Shown: in pieces, positions 1 through 6,317 of the stretch | Layout of the letters: every line of letters starts with the position of its first letter | Numbering within the stretch: the first letter of the stretch is position 1 | Assembly (NCBI GenBank): GCA_015489185.1 | Contig: WGAE01000001.1 | Location: 1 to 7,189 of the forward strand | Direction: 5' to 3' | Length of the DNA: 7,189 bases | Source of the DNA: Campylobacterales bacterium | GTDB lineage: Bacteria > Campylobacterota > Campylobacteria > Campylobacterales > QNZT01 | Translations under genes and position numbers: made by a program | Notes under the pieces: model-generated | The model's database searches: none | What the model was told of the DNA's origin: nothing | The model's input: only the letters and a program-made list of their open reading frames with translations

Positions 1-4
1 GCCC

Positions 5-102
5 CCAATAACCAATAACCAATAACCAATAACCAATAACCAATAACCAATAACCAATAACCAATAACCAATAACCAATAACCAATAACTAATAACTAAT
101 AA
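5..102. repeat. Heptanucleotide tandem repeat, 14 units of CCAATAA
   Basis: Twelve perfect CCAATAA units (5-88) are followed by two CTAATAA variants (89-102) and a decaying CCAT. The 7-bp unit is not a multiple of three, and the + strand meets a TAA every 21 bp, so it is unlikely to be coding. The array ends 38 bp before the dyad/-10 promoter of the outer-membrane gene at 204. Uniform perfect units suggest recent slippage, and copy number may vary between isolates. The left boundary is near the window edge, so the true array could be part of something longer. Confidence 0.97.
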
Positions 103-139
103 CCATTTATGCCCAAATACAGGTATAAACTTTTCCAAA

Positions 140-171
140 CGTCAACGTTTGTCGCTTTGCTTCTGTATACT
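140..171 (+). promoter_or_regulatory. Shared dyad promoter, copy 1 (outer-membrane gene)
   Basis: The dyad CGTCA-acgtt-TGTCG lies at 140-154, followed by 11 bp and a TATACT -10 box at 166-171. A short A-rich tract lies about 10 bp upstream of the dyad. The same arrangement with identical spacing is found at four other intergenic places in this window. The predicted transcript start is near 178, giving a leader of about 26 nt that contains the Shine-Dalgarno AGGAG at 193-197. The dyad sits where a -35 box would be, so it is either an operator or an alternative -35 element. Confidence 0.75.
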
Positions 172-203
172 GAGGTTCCAAATATCTTATACAGGAGTGT
201 TTT

Positions 204-713
204 ATGAAAAAATTGAAACTTACGTTAGCAGGTGTGTTTTGTGCGATTTCTTTGCAAGCAGGTGTCAATCTGGGTATCACACAGACAACCCTCGGCGACG
301 GTGATCCCGGTTACGGCATGGATCTTGGTACCCACTGGCTCTACAGCCCTGAAAAGTTCAACGGTGCGGGAGTCGGCTTTGGAACGGATATGCTCTTTTT
401 CTCACTGGGGAAAGTCAAGGGGCTCAATGACGATGCGGGTATGCTGGTCAATCTCAATCTGCTTGGAGGATATTCGTTCGCAAGGCACGGACTGCCGGTG
501 ACGCTGATCGGCGGGGTCGGTTACGGCGTAGGGCAGATCGGAAGCGACTATTTTGACGGATTCACATATCAGGGTGCTGTAGAGTATGACTTTTCCGAAA
601 CGAAAGGGATCGGATTCAAGTATACGCACAACAGTGCCGATCTGATTTTTGCCGAAACAAAAAACGATTTGGATAGCTTTGTCTTCTACTTCAAATTTTC
701 ACGAAAAAAGTAG
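204..713 (+). CDS. Small outer-membrane beta-barrel protein
   Basis: This encodes 169 residues with a classical Sec signal peptide: Lys-rich N-terminus, hydrophobic core LTLAGVFCAISL, and an AxA-like cleavage site after LQA (about residue 19). The mature part alternates Gly-rich amphipathic strands (GVGFGTDML, LIGGVGYGVGQI, GIGFKYTHN) typical of small 8-stranded barrels. It ends in an aromatic strand, FVFYFKF, followed by a short basic tail SRKK rather than the usual terminal aromatic residue. The ATG at 204 has AGGAG six bases upstream. I cannot assign a specific family; an OmpW/OmpA-barrel-like fold is possible. It has its own promoter and a heptamer repeat array upstream, so its expression could vary with repeat number. 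Its role (porin, adhesin or structural) cannot be inferred. Confidence 0.8.
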   Translation: MKKLKLTLAGVFCAISLQAGVNLGITQTTLGDGDPGYGMDLGTHWLYSPEKFNGAGVGFGTDMLFFSLGKVKGLNDDAGMLVNLNLLGGYSFARHGLPVTLIGGVGYGVGQIGSDYFDGFTYQGAVEYDFSETKGIGFKYTHNSADLIFAETKNDLDSFVFYFKFSRKK

Positions 714-744
714 GGCTTTGTCCGCCTCCATCTATTAAAAAAAG

Positions 745-780
745 GATGCCCGAATCCGATTTTACATCAAAAAGGGCATC
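745..780 (+). promoter_or_regulatory. Inverted repeat in cas2 leader covering the ribosome site
   Basis: GATGCCC (745-751) and GGGCATC (774-780) form a perfect 7-bp stem with a 22-nt loop, ending four bases before the cas2 ATG at 785. The right arm includes the GGG of the only Shine-Dalgarno-like stretch (AAAAAGGG), so folding would hide the ribosome site. A candidate -10 (TATTAA, 732-737) just upstream could drive the operon but is weak. The structure is seen in the sequence; the regulatory role is inferred. Confidence 0.45.
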
Positions 781-784
781 GCTT

Positions 785-1063
785 ATGTATCTTCTCGTTA
801 CGTACGATATTGTCAGCGATAAACGTCGCAGGAAAATCGACAAACTCCTGAGTGAATACGGGTTTCGTGTCAACTACTCCGTTTTCGAACTGCAGATCGA
901 TCCGCCGGTCTACCGGACACTGCGGCAAAAACTACAAGAACTGATGCAAAAACGCGACTCCATACGATTTTACCGCCACACAAAAGAGACAATCCGCAAA
1001 TCGGAAGAGCTCAATCCTTCCCTCTCCCACCCGTTTGCGACGGAGGAGTCGTATGTTCTCTGA
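785..1063 (+). CDS. cas2: CRISPR-associated endonuclease Cas2
   Basis: This encodes 92 residues, the normal Cas2 length. The N-terminus MYLLVTYDIVSDKRRRK is the Cas2 ferredoxin-fold first strand, with the conserved Asp at residue 8 followed by the basic helix. The pattern YGFRVNYSVFELQID matches the second and third Cas2 strands. Cas2 bridges two Cas1 dimers in the spacer-integration complex, and its nuclease activity is generally not needed for that. The ATG at 785 is chosen over the upstream ATG at 746 because Cas2 proteins start at this motif and 746 has no spaced ribosome site. Its last 11 bases overlap the start of the RT-Cas1 gene, so the two are translationally coupled. It differs from the envelope genes around it in lacking the shared dyad promoter. 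Confidence 0.95.
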   Translation: MYLLVTYDIVSDKRRRKIDKLLSEYGFRVNYSVFELQIDPPVYRTLRQKLQELMQKRDSIRFYRHTKETIRKSEELNPSLSHPFATEESYVL

Positions 1064-3185
1064 AAGACTTGAAGAGCTCTTTACACCTGCCGCCCTTCGA
1101 GAAAGCCTCAGACACTACACCAAAGCCCCGGACTACGACCGCGTACTGCAGATGATCGACTCGGGAGCCTTCCTCCAAAGTCTCAAAGAGGGCTTCGTTC
1201 CAGATCCTGTCCGTGCATTCGAGATACCCAAAAACGACCATGAAACCAGACAACTCGCCCTCTCTTCCACCACTTCCAAAGTTGTTCAGAAGATCCTTGT
1301 GGGCGCGTTTGAAGATCTGGTCCCCTTCTCCGACCGCTCCTACGCTTACCGCAAAAACAAAGGCACCCTCAAAGCAATCAACCGAACCAAAGATCTGCTC
1401 AGACGTTACTACTGGATCGCGCGTGCGGATATAGACGACTTTTTCGACACGATCGATCAGCAGAAGCTGATTGAAAAGCTCAACGGTCTGGTACAGGACA
1501 AGCGTATTGTCCGGCTTGTCGCACTCTTTTTGAAAAACGGTATGCTCAAAAACAGAGAGTGGATCGATAAAAGTGCCGGTGTCTATCAGGGTGACAACCT
1601 GAGTCCGTGGCTGAGCAACCTCTATCTGAACGATTTCGACCGTTATCTGGAATCCCTGCATATTGAATTTGTCCGTTTTGCCGACGATATGATCTTTTTT
1701 GCACCGCACCGGCGCGACGTGATCCGTGCTGTCGATCTGGCGGAAGGGTATCTCAACGCTTTGTCGCTGCGATTTGGGAAAGATAAGAGTCTTATTGCAA
1801 ACAGAAAAGAGGGGTTTTCATATCTGGGACTTCGATTCAAAGAGAACCAAATTACGATGGACAACGAAAAGCTCCAAAAGAAGATCTCCACCCTCTCCAA
1901 AAAGTGCAGAAAACGCCCGCTGCATCAGACAATCGAGGTGATCAACGAACATATTGAAGGGGTGCAACGCTACTACGCAAAGCTACTGACCGACCTTTCT
2001 CAGTTTGAGATATTGCAAAAGCATATTGATGAGATTTTGATCCGTAAGATTATCGAAGCCAAACGCACCAAAACAATCAATAAAAAATCGAAATTTTTAC
2101 AATTTCTCGCCACACTCAAAAGCTACACGCCCCGCACGCAGGAAGAGACGCAAAAATATGCACATACACTCGTCGCCAGTGCTTACGAACAGCTCGCCCT
2201 CGCCGACCCGATCAAAACCGCCGCCAAAGAGATCACCAAAAGCAAAACGGAGTGGTTGCGCGAATCTGTCAAATCCTCCGAACTGATTCTCTCAAAATAC
2301 GGTCTGTATGTCGGTGTGTCACGCGGTAAGATTGTCGTCAAAGAGTACGGCAAGATTATCAAACAACTTCCCCTGGGCGCCGTGTCGCGCGTGGTGATCA
2401 TGAGCCCTTCGATCAACATCTCCTCGATGCTCATTTACCAGTGCAGCAAACGAAAAATCGACATAGACTTCATCTACAAAGATGAACCCTACGCGCTGAT
2501 CACCTACCATAAAAGCGTCTCTTCACAGATGCAACGCAAACAGACCGCCCTTTTCTCTTCACCCAAAGCGTTGCAGATTGCACAGACCATCGTACGCACC
2601 AAAGCCAAAAACCAGCTCAATCTGATCAAATATTTCGCCCGCTATCGCGAAGAGCGTGACAGAGAAGATTTTCTCAAACTCGAAACCGTTATCTCTCAGA
2701 TCGAAAAACTGATCAAACGTATCCCCTCCGCACGCGATACCAACGCTCTGATGGGATATGAAGGAAGCATCTCCGCACACTACTGGAACGCTTTTGCGAT
2801 CCTGATCGAACAGCCCGGCTTCACACGCAAAACCCAAAACGCTCCCGACGCGATCAACCAGGCGATCAACTACGGCTACGGCTTTCTCTACAACCGCATC
2901 CAGTCTGCAATCGTCAAAACGGGTCTGAGCCTTTACCACGCTTTTTTGCATACCGAACAACCCAACAAACCTACCCTCGTTTACGACATGATCGAAGAGT
3001 TTCGGCAACCCGTCGTCGACAGGGAGATCATCTCTATCCTCAACCGAGGCACCGAACTCAAAACTTCCAAAGGTCGTCTCAGCCGTGAAAGCGTCAAAGT
3101 TGTCACGCAAAATATCCAGGAGCGCCTCGTTACACCCACACGCTGGGAGAAAAGGACGCTACAAAATCAGCACGATCATCGATGA
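1053..3185 (+). CDS. cas1: Reverse transcriptase-Cas1 fusion (frameshifted at C-terminus)
   Basis: This is a 710-residue product as read, and 734 if the frameshift near 3150 is corrected. Residues about 40-265 are a group II intron-like reverse transcriptase: the LSSTTSKVVQKIL block, ARADIDDFFD with catalytic D126, YQGDNLSPWLSNLYL (residues 178-192), FADD with D211 and D212, and FSYLGLRF (255-262). All three catalytic aspartates are present. A helical thumb/linker (about 270-405) leads to the Cas1 domain (GLYVGVSRGKIVV onward, about 416-end). Its metal-binding residues are intact: E570 in YEGSISAHYW, H633 in AFLHTE, and D645/E648 in DMIEEFRQ. There is no N-terminal Cas6 domain, unlike the Marinomonas-type Cas6-RT-Cas1. 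Such fusions, mostly near type III systems, allow spacer capture from RNA as well as DNA. The ATG at 1053 follows GGAGGAG (1042-1048). No effector genes or array accompany it here. Confidence 0.95.
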   Translation: MFSERLEELFTPAALRESLRHYTKAPDYDRVLQMIDSGAFLQSLKEGFVPDPVRAFEIPKNDHETRQLALSSTTSKVVQKILVGAFEDLVPFSDRSYAYRKNKGTLKAINRTKDLLRRYYWIARADIDDFFDTIDQQKLIEKLNGLVQDKRIVRLVALFLKNGMLKNREWIDKSAGVYQGDNLSPWLSNLYLNDFDRYLESLHIEFVRFADDMIFFAPHRRDVIRAVDLAEGYLNALSLRFGKDKSLIANRKEGFSYLGLRFKENQITMDNEKLQKKISTLSKKCRKRPLHQTIEVINEHIEGVQRYYAKLLTDLSQFEILQKHIDEILIRKIIEAKRTKTINKKSKFLQFLATLKSYTPRTQEETQKYAHTLVASAYEQLALADPIKTAAKEITKSKTEWLRESVKSSELILSKYGLYVGVSRGKIVVKEYGKIIKQLPLGAVSRVVIMSPSINISSMLIYQCSKRKIDIDFIYKDEPYALITYHKSVSSQMQRKQTALFSSPKALQIAQTIVRTKAKNQLNLIKYFARYREERDREDFLKLETVISQIEKLIKRIPSARDTNALMGYEGSISAHYWNAFAILIEQPGFTRKTQNAPDAINQAINYGYGFLYNRIQSAIVKTGLSLYHAFLHTEQPNKPTLVYDMIEEFRQPVVDREIISILNRGTELKTSKGRLSRESVKVVTQNIQERLVTPTRWEKRTLQNQHDHR

Positions 3186-3258
3186 ACAGGTCCTGCAACT
3201 GGCGCACGTGATCCAGAATGAATCGAAAAAGTATAAAGGGTTTGTCGCCAGATACTAA
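3147..3258 (+). other. Out-of-frame C-terminal tail of Cas1 domain (frameshift site)
   Basis: The RT-Cas1 frame leaves homology after Glu699-Lys700 and ends at 3185 with an unrelated tail (RTLQNQHDHR). The +1 frame continues from GGA at 3154 as GRYKISTIIDEQ...QLAHVIQNESKKYKGFVARY and stops at 3258, which is a typical Cas1 C-terminus. Removing one A from the AAAA run at 3150-3153 restores a continuous 734-residue protein. The lost 34 residues contain no metal ligand but form the last Cas1 helices. It may be a real mutation, a homopolymer sequencing error or, less likely, recoding. Confidence 0.88.
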
Positions 3259-3270
3259 AAAACGTTTCAA

Positions 3271-3302
3271 CGACATATGATGACGCATTAATCGCTTATA
3301 CT
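3271..3302 (+). promoter_or_regulatory. Shared dyad promoter, copy 2 (DUF3137-like gene)
   Basis: CGACA-tatga-TGACG lies at 3271-3285, followed by 11 bp and TATACT at 3297-3302. An AAAAAA tract ends 8 bp before the dyad. It starts only 12 bp after the restored RT-Cas1 stop, so the gene at 3333 is probably transcribed independently of the cas genes. The predicted start near 3309 leaves a short leader holding a strong ribosome site (GGGAGGTG, 3318-3325). Confidence 0.75.
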
Positions 3303-3332
3303 GCTTCCAGGACTTTTGGGAGGTGGGCGATT

Positions 3333-4394
3333 ATGAACAGACGAGAGTTGCAAAATATCATCAACGACATCTGGCAATGGCTTCAGTTTGACGATACAAA
3401 GGGATCTTTTTATTACGATGCACAGACTGTTCGTACACATCTTGACAACTGTGCGGAACTATTTCAAACTTTCCTCAAACTGACAGACAATCTCGATACA
3501 CTGACCGCATCGGATCATCATTCGTTTCGCTACAGAAGCAGACAAATCATGATCGCACTTTTCAATTTGACCGCTGTGACCTATCTGCTTACCAAACACA
3601 CCTCCCTCTCCGTACCGATTTCTACCCATCTGCTGGGAATATTGACGGTTTTTTTCGCACTTTTCGCACTGATTTTTTATCGTTGGGAACGCGCCGGTGT
3701 ACCTGTTTTCGAAAAGAGTCTGCTCTATGTCCGTGACCTTACGCTGGAGGGGTGGACAATATCCACTTTCGATAATCCGGAACTCTATGAAAAATGGTCT
3801 TCCAAATATGATTTTTTCCTCAGCGGGGACAAAGATAAGAAGATAGACGTACGTATTTACGGCAACTATCTGGGATACGACTTTTGCTACTTCGAATATA
3901 CCTATTCTGTTAAACATGAAGAGACGGTTATCATGACCGATGATGAAGGAGAAACCTATTTCGAGACGGAAGTCACATACAAACCGCACCGTGATTCCGG
4001 TCTCTTTATCGATTCAGGCATCGAAACTGAATTTGAATTTTTCAATTTACCTGATGAGAACACCGGTGTCAATTTTTCGCATATCGCTTTTGCAAATAGA
4101 TTTTCAGTACTCGGTTCACAGGATGACATAACGTTGCGCAGACTTTTCAATCCCAAAAATCGCCTTGCATTGCTGGAAACAAGCGGTATGTTTCTCTATA
4201 CTAAAAGCTTTGCCAACAGTGACGGAATCCTCAGCGTTTTCTACCATGATGACGGATTATGCCTGGATGACGCAGTCGATATGGAGTCGTTTGCGCATCG
4301 TGAAATTGTCTATTTTATCAAATCATATCTCGCAGGACCTGTAAAATTTCTGCAGATCATTAACAAAACGGTGACTTCTGAGTACACAGCATGA
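3333..4394 (+). CDS. DUF3137-like membrane protein
   Basis: This encodes 353 residues. A helical cytoplasmic N-terminus (1-68) precedes two hydrophobic segments, about 71-86 and 99-116, joined by a short loop, so both ends probably face the cytoplasm. The rest (about 120-353) is soluble. Its run of VRIYGNYLGYDFCYFEYTY, an acidic stretch (MTDDEGETYFETEV), SGLFIDSG, then FANRFSVLGSQDDITLRRLF and LALLET, follows the order seen in DUF3137 proteins, which commonly sit beside LemA genes. The next gene is LemA, which supports the call. Function is unknown; a membrane-envelope role with LemA is inferred from co-occurrence. The ATG has a strong Shine-Dalgarno 7-8 bases upstream. Confidence 0.7.
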   Translation: MNRRELQNIINDIWQWLQFDDTKGSFYYDAQTVRTHLDNCAELFQTFLKLTDNLDTLTASDHHSFRYRSRQIMIALFNLTAVTYLLTKHTSLSVPISTHLLGILTVFFALFALIFYRWERAGVPVFEKSLLYVRDLTLEGWTISTFDNPELYEKWSSKYDFFLSGDKDKKIDVRIYGNYLGYDFCYFEYTYSVKHEETVIMTDDEGETYFETEVTYKPHRDSGLFIDSGIETEFEFFNLPDENTGVNFSHIAFANRFSVLGSQDDITLRRLFNPKNRLALLETSGMFLYTKSFANSDGILSVFYHDDGLCLDDAVDMESFAHREIVYFIKSYLAGPVKFLQIINKTVTSEYTA

Positions 4395-4402
4395 AAAATA
4401 CC

Positions 4403-4438
4403 GAGACGACACAGTATGTCGTCTCTATCTTCTATTAT
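4403..4438 (+). promoter_or_regulatory. Shared dyad promoter, copy 3, with extended hairpin (lemA)
   Basis: The dyad CGACA-cagta-TGTCG (4407-4421) is followed by 11 bp and TATTAT at 4433-4438. Here the dyad is extended to a perfect 9-bp inverted repeat, GAGACGACA / TGTCGTCTC (4403-4425, 5-nt loop). An AAAAA tract lies 8 bp upstream of the dyad core. It begins 8 bases after the stop of the DUF3137 gene, so in read-through RNA it could also form a hairpin, but it is not followed by a clean T-run and the shared spacing favours a promoter/operator role. Confidence 0.75.
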
Positions 4439-4468
4439 TGTTTCAGAACAAAATAAAAGGAGCAGATT

Positions 4469-5050
4469 ATGAACTTTGCAGAACGAGAACTTGCCGTTAC
4501 GGTACTGGAATGGGGAGGTGTCATATTTTTTATTTTGACACTCATCAACATTTACAATACCATCGTCAGCTATCATCAAAGTGTCAAAAGCGCTGCCAGC
4601 AGTATCGAGGTGGAGCTGAGAAAACGTCTCTCACTCATCCCGCAGGTAGTTGAAACCGCCAGACAGTACCTTTTACATGAACGAAGCGTACTGGAAGAGC
4701 TCACCAGACTGAGAACAAATATCGAAAAGACACCTGAAGGTGATATCGTAGCGCTCTCTGAGCATCAGAAAGATTTCTTCGACCGACTCTTTGCCGTGGC
4801 GGAAGCCTACCCGCAACTACGCTCCAGCGATGTTTTTCTCACGCTTGAAAATATCTTGCAGGATACGGAAGAAAACCTTGCCGCCGCGCGCCATATCTAC
4901 AACTCCAATGTAGATTATTACAACTCATATATCAACAGTTTTCCCGCGCTGATACTTGCCGGACTTTTCAAATACAAAGAAGCGGAGTATCTCTCATACG
5001 AGGATATACCGGGACTTCATGACGATCCGGATATCAAAAAACTTTTCTGA
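4469..5050 (+). CDS. lemA: LemA family protein
   Basis: This encodes 193 residues, the usual LemA length. One hydrophobic segment (about 12-30) anchors it, and the rest is a long helical bundle. Family hallmarks are visible: IYNTIVSYHQSVKSAASSIEVELRKRLSLIPQ at about 28-59 (the YN...V...D/EVxLxxRxxLIP block), ARQYLLHERSVLEEL, and the C-terminal RHIYNSNVDYYNSYINSFPA with FKYKEAEYL. The domain is known structurally as an all-helical fold; its biochemical role is unsettled, with reported links to envelope stress and membrane proteases or TPM-domain partners. It has its own copy of the shared promoter and AAGGAG six bases before the ATG. The DUF3137-like gene upstream is a common partner. Confidence 0.9.
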   Translation: MNFAERELAVTVLEWGGVIFFILTLINIYNTIVSYHQSVKSAASSIEVELRKRLSLIPQVVETARQYLLHERSVLEELTRLRTNIEKTPEGDIVALSEHQKDFFDRLFAVAEAYPQLRSSDVFLTLENILQDTEENLAAARHIYNSNVDYYNSYINSFPALILAGLFKYKEAEYLSYEDIPGLHDDPDIKKLF

Positions 5051-5063
5051 AAAATTTATCGGA

Positions 5064-5095
5064 CGACACCATATGTCACCTATTCGGTGTAGACT
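5064..5095 (+). promoter_or_regulatory. Shared dyad promoter, copy 4 (FN3-like lipoprotein)
   Basis: CGACA-ccata-TGTCA lies at 5064-5078, followed by 11 bp and TAGACT at 5090-5095. An AAAAA tract lies about 9 bp upstream. It is the most divergent copy (last base of the dyad A instead of G, -10 TAGACT), but the spacing is identical. It begins 13 bases after the lemA stop. Confidence 0.7.
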
Positions 5096-5125
5096 TACCA
5101 TACAAAAACAACAAAGGAGAAAAAT

Positions 5126-5536
5126 ATGATGTTACGTTACATTGCAACAGGATTGACCACGGCTGTACTCTTATTGAGCGGATGCGGAGGAACAAGCTCT
5201 TCGACAAAACATTTCAGCAACACTTCCGGAGATTCCGGCTATCTTAGTGACGAAGGTGTCGATGTGCGCTCTTTCAAAATCAAATATAAAGACGCCGATC
5301 ATATCTACCTGACCTGGGATCCGGTCGAAGGTGCGGACGGCTATTCGGTCAACCTCGCAAGAGATATGATGACCGTCAACTTCACCTTTCCCTACGATGT
5401 CGAAAAACCGATTTTCAACGTAGGCGATAAAGTCGGCGAAGGTACCTGGTGGGTCAAAGTCAAAGCCAACGGCACACGCATCGGTGCGGTCACGAGCTTT
5501 ACCATCACCCCCGACGGTGCCTATATCGACGAGTAG
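5126..5536 (+). CDS. Lipoprotein with fibronectin type III-like domain
   Basis: This encodes 136 residues with a lipoprotein signal peptide: hydrophobic TGLTTAVLL and lipobox LSGC with Cys20 as the lipidated residue, followed by GGTSSSTKH. Gly at position 21 gives no clear inner-membrane retention signal, so outer-membrane placement is likely. A Ser/Asp-rich linker leads to one FN3-like beta-sandwich (about 47-134), with the telltale YLTWDPVEGADGYSVNLAR and WWVKVKANG...TSFTITP. FN3 modules bind proteins or glycans; no partner can be named. The start is the first of two adjacent ATG codons, six bases after AAGGAG; the second ATG at 5129 is equally possible. Confidence 0.8.
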   Translation: MMLRYIATGLTTAVLLLSGCGGTSSSTKHFSNTSGDSGYLSDEGVDVRSFKIKYKDADHIYLTWDPVEGADGYSVNLARDMMTVNFTFPYDVEKPIFNVGDKVGEGTWWVKVKANGTRIGAVTSFTITPDGAYIDE

Positions 5537-5559
5537 CAGATACCCTTACGGGTTTCTGC
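5536..5559 (+). terminator. Hairpin after lipoprotein gene (possible terminator)
   Basis: GCAGA-T-ACCC / GGGT-T-TCTGC forms a stem of nine pairs with one T-T mismatch and a TTAC tetraloop, starting on the last base of the stop codon. It is followed by ACAATACGG, not a T-run, so it is not a standard intrinsic terminator. It may act as a 3' stabilising or Rho-assisted structure. Confidence 0.4.
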
Positions 5560-5625
5560 ACAATACGGCAATCATCCCTGTCCGATTCTTGCTTGTTTTA
5601 ATCTGCGATAAGTTAAAATATTTTT

Positions 5626-5988
5626 ATGAGTGTCAAAGAGCAACTTCAAAACTATGTGCAAAGCGACGACAATATACTATTTGCCTATCTTTTTGGTTCA
5701 TATGCTGATGGTACGCAACAGAGGCAAAGCGATGTGGATGTTGCAATCTTTTTCCGGCATCATACGTTTGATGACAAACTTTCAATCATACATACACTGC
5801 AAAAGATCGTGCATAAAAAGATCGATCTTGTCACACTCAACGAAGTCAAAAATCTCTTTTTACTGGAGTCAATTTTAAATGACGGTATTTTGCTCAAGGA
5901 TCATCCGGAGCGTCCCTGGTTTGAGGTACGCAAAGAACATGAAATCAAAGATTTCAAACACTTTTTAAAGTATATTGATGCGGCATAA
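5626..5988 (+). CDS. mntA: MntA-like minimal nucleotidyltransferase antitoxin
   Basis: This encodes 120 residues of the minimal nucleotidyltransferase fold. The GSX10DXD signature is exact: G24-S25, then ten residues, D36-V-D38, with a third acidic residue at D67 in KKIDLVTL. In MntA/HepT systems the nucleotidyltransferase adds AMP to a Tyr of the HepT RNase and silences it. The downstream partner, overlapping by 11 bases, is a HepT remnant, so this gene appears to be an orphan antitoxin with an intact active site. No Shine-Dalgarno is present. A candidate TAAAAT -10 at 5614-5619 would put the transcript start at about the ATG, giving a leaderless mRNA (inference). It lacks the shared dyad promoter. 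Confidence 0.88.
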   Translation: MSVKEQLQNYVQSDDNILFAYLFGSYADGTQQRQSDVDVAIFFRHHTFDDKLSIIHTLQKIVHKKIDLVTLNEVKNLFLLESILNDGILLKDHPERPWFEVRKEHEIKDFKHFLKYIDAA

Positions 5989-6273
5989 GATTGATCAAAA
6001 AATCCGCAGAATCAATTATTATCTGACACTGCTGGAAAAATATAAACCGGATTGTGAAGAGCGCTTTAATGCAGATCTTATGTTTGAAGGTGCACTTATG
6101 AGATCATCCCCCGCGATTTTGCCTACGAATTTGCTAAAATCACCTCTTTCAGAAATTTTCTGGCATATGACTATGAAAAAATCGACCATCTTATCATCTG
6201 CAAAGAGGCATTGAACAAACTTGACGATATTAAATCTTATCTTGCACTTATTGAAAAAAGCATAGAGGTATAA
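5978..6273 (+). pseudogene. hepT: Broken HepT (DUF86) RNase toxin remnant
   Basis: The first 41 codons (5978-6100) read like a HepT N-terminus (DQKIRRINYYLTLLEKY, FNADLMFEGALM). The frame then leaves homology and stops at 6214. Another frame from about 6100 to the stop at 6273 gives the HepT C-terminus (EIIPRDFAYEFAKITSFRN, FLAYDYEKID, a final helix KSYLALIEKSIEV). The two parts total about 98 residues against the usual 130-145, so about 35-40 residues of the middle helices are missing along with the frame. The catalytic RX4HXY motif reads RNFLAYDY: the His codon is TAT, one transition from CAT, while the Tyr target of AMP modification remains. The ATG at 5978 overlaps the mntA end, the usual arrangement for this pair. 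Confidence 0.82.
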
Positions 6274-6317
6274 TAACAACCTAATATACATTCTGCAGTT
6301 TCAAAAACTTCCCAAAG

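Noticed and set aside
5..102. CRISPR array
   Set aside because: The units are 7 bp and contiguous with no spacers, so this is a simple tandem repeat.
5..102. Minus-strand coding repeat (open heptapeptide LLVIGYW)
   Set aside because: The minus strand is open through the array, but the only nearby ATG frame (M-V-I-S-Y) stops at once and no ribosome site leads in, so coding is unsupported.
746..784. Earlier start for cas2 at 746
   Set aside because: It would add 13 residues unlike any Cas2, the ATG has AGG directly against it with no spacing, and it lies inside the leader hairpin.
1053..1180. N-terminal Cas6 domain on RT-Cas1
   Set aside because: RT motifs begin within about 60-90 residues of the start, leaving no room for a Cas6 fold, and no Gly-rich Cas6 signature is present.
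1011..1709. Minus-strand open frame of 232 codons
   Set aside because: It is the mirror of the RT domain, which has clear catalytic motifs on the + strand; the antisense product resembles nothing known to me.
3147..3190. Programmed ribosomal frameshift in RT-Cas1
   Set aside because: A +1 shift would be needed at AAA-AGG with no slow codon/stop pairing or stimulatory structure evident, so mutation or sequencing error is simpler.
4403..4438. Intrinsic terminator after the DUF3137 gene
   Set aside because: The hairpin is perfect, but the following bases are mixed pyrimidine/A rather than a T-run, and its core plus spacing match four other promoter sites without such hairpins.
5626..5988. CBASS nucleotide synthase (CD-NTase) partnering the SAVED gene
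   Set aside because: At 120 residues it is far too short for a CD-NTase and matches the minimal MntA type; its overlap with a HepT remnant explains it fully.
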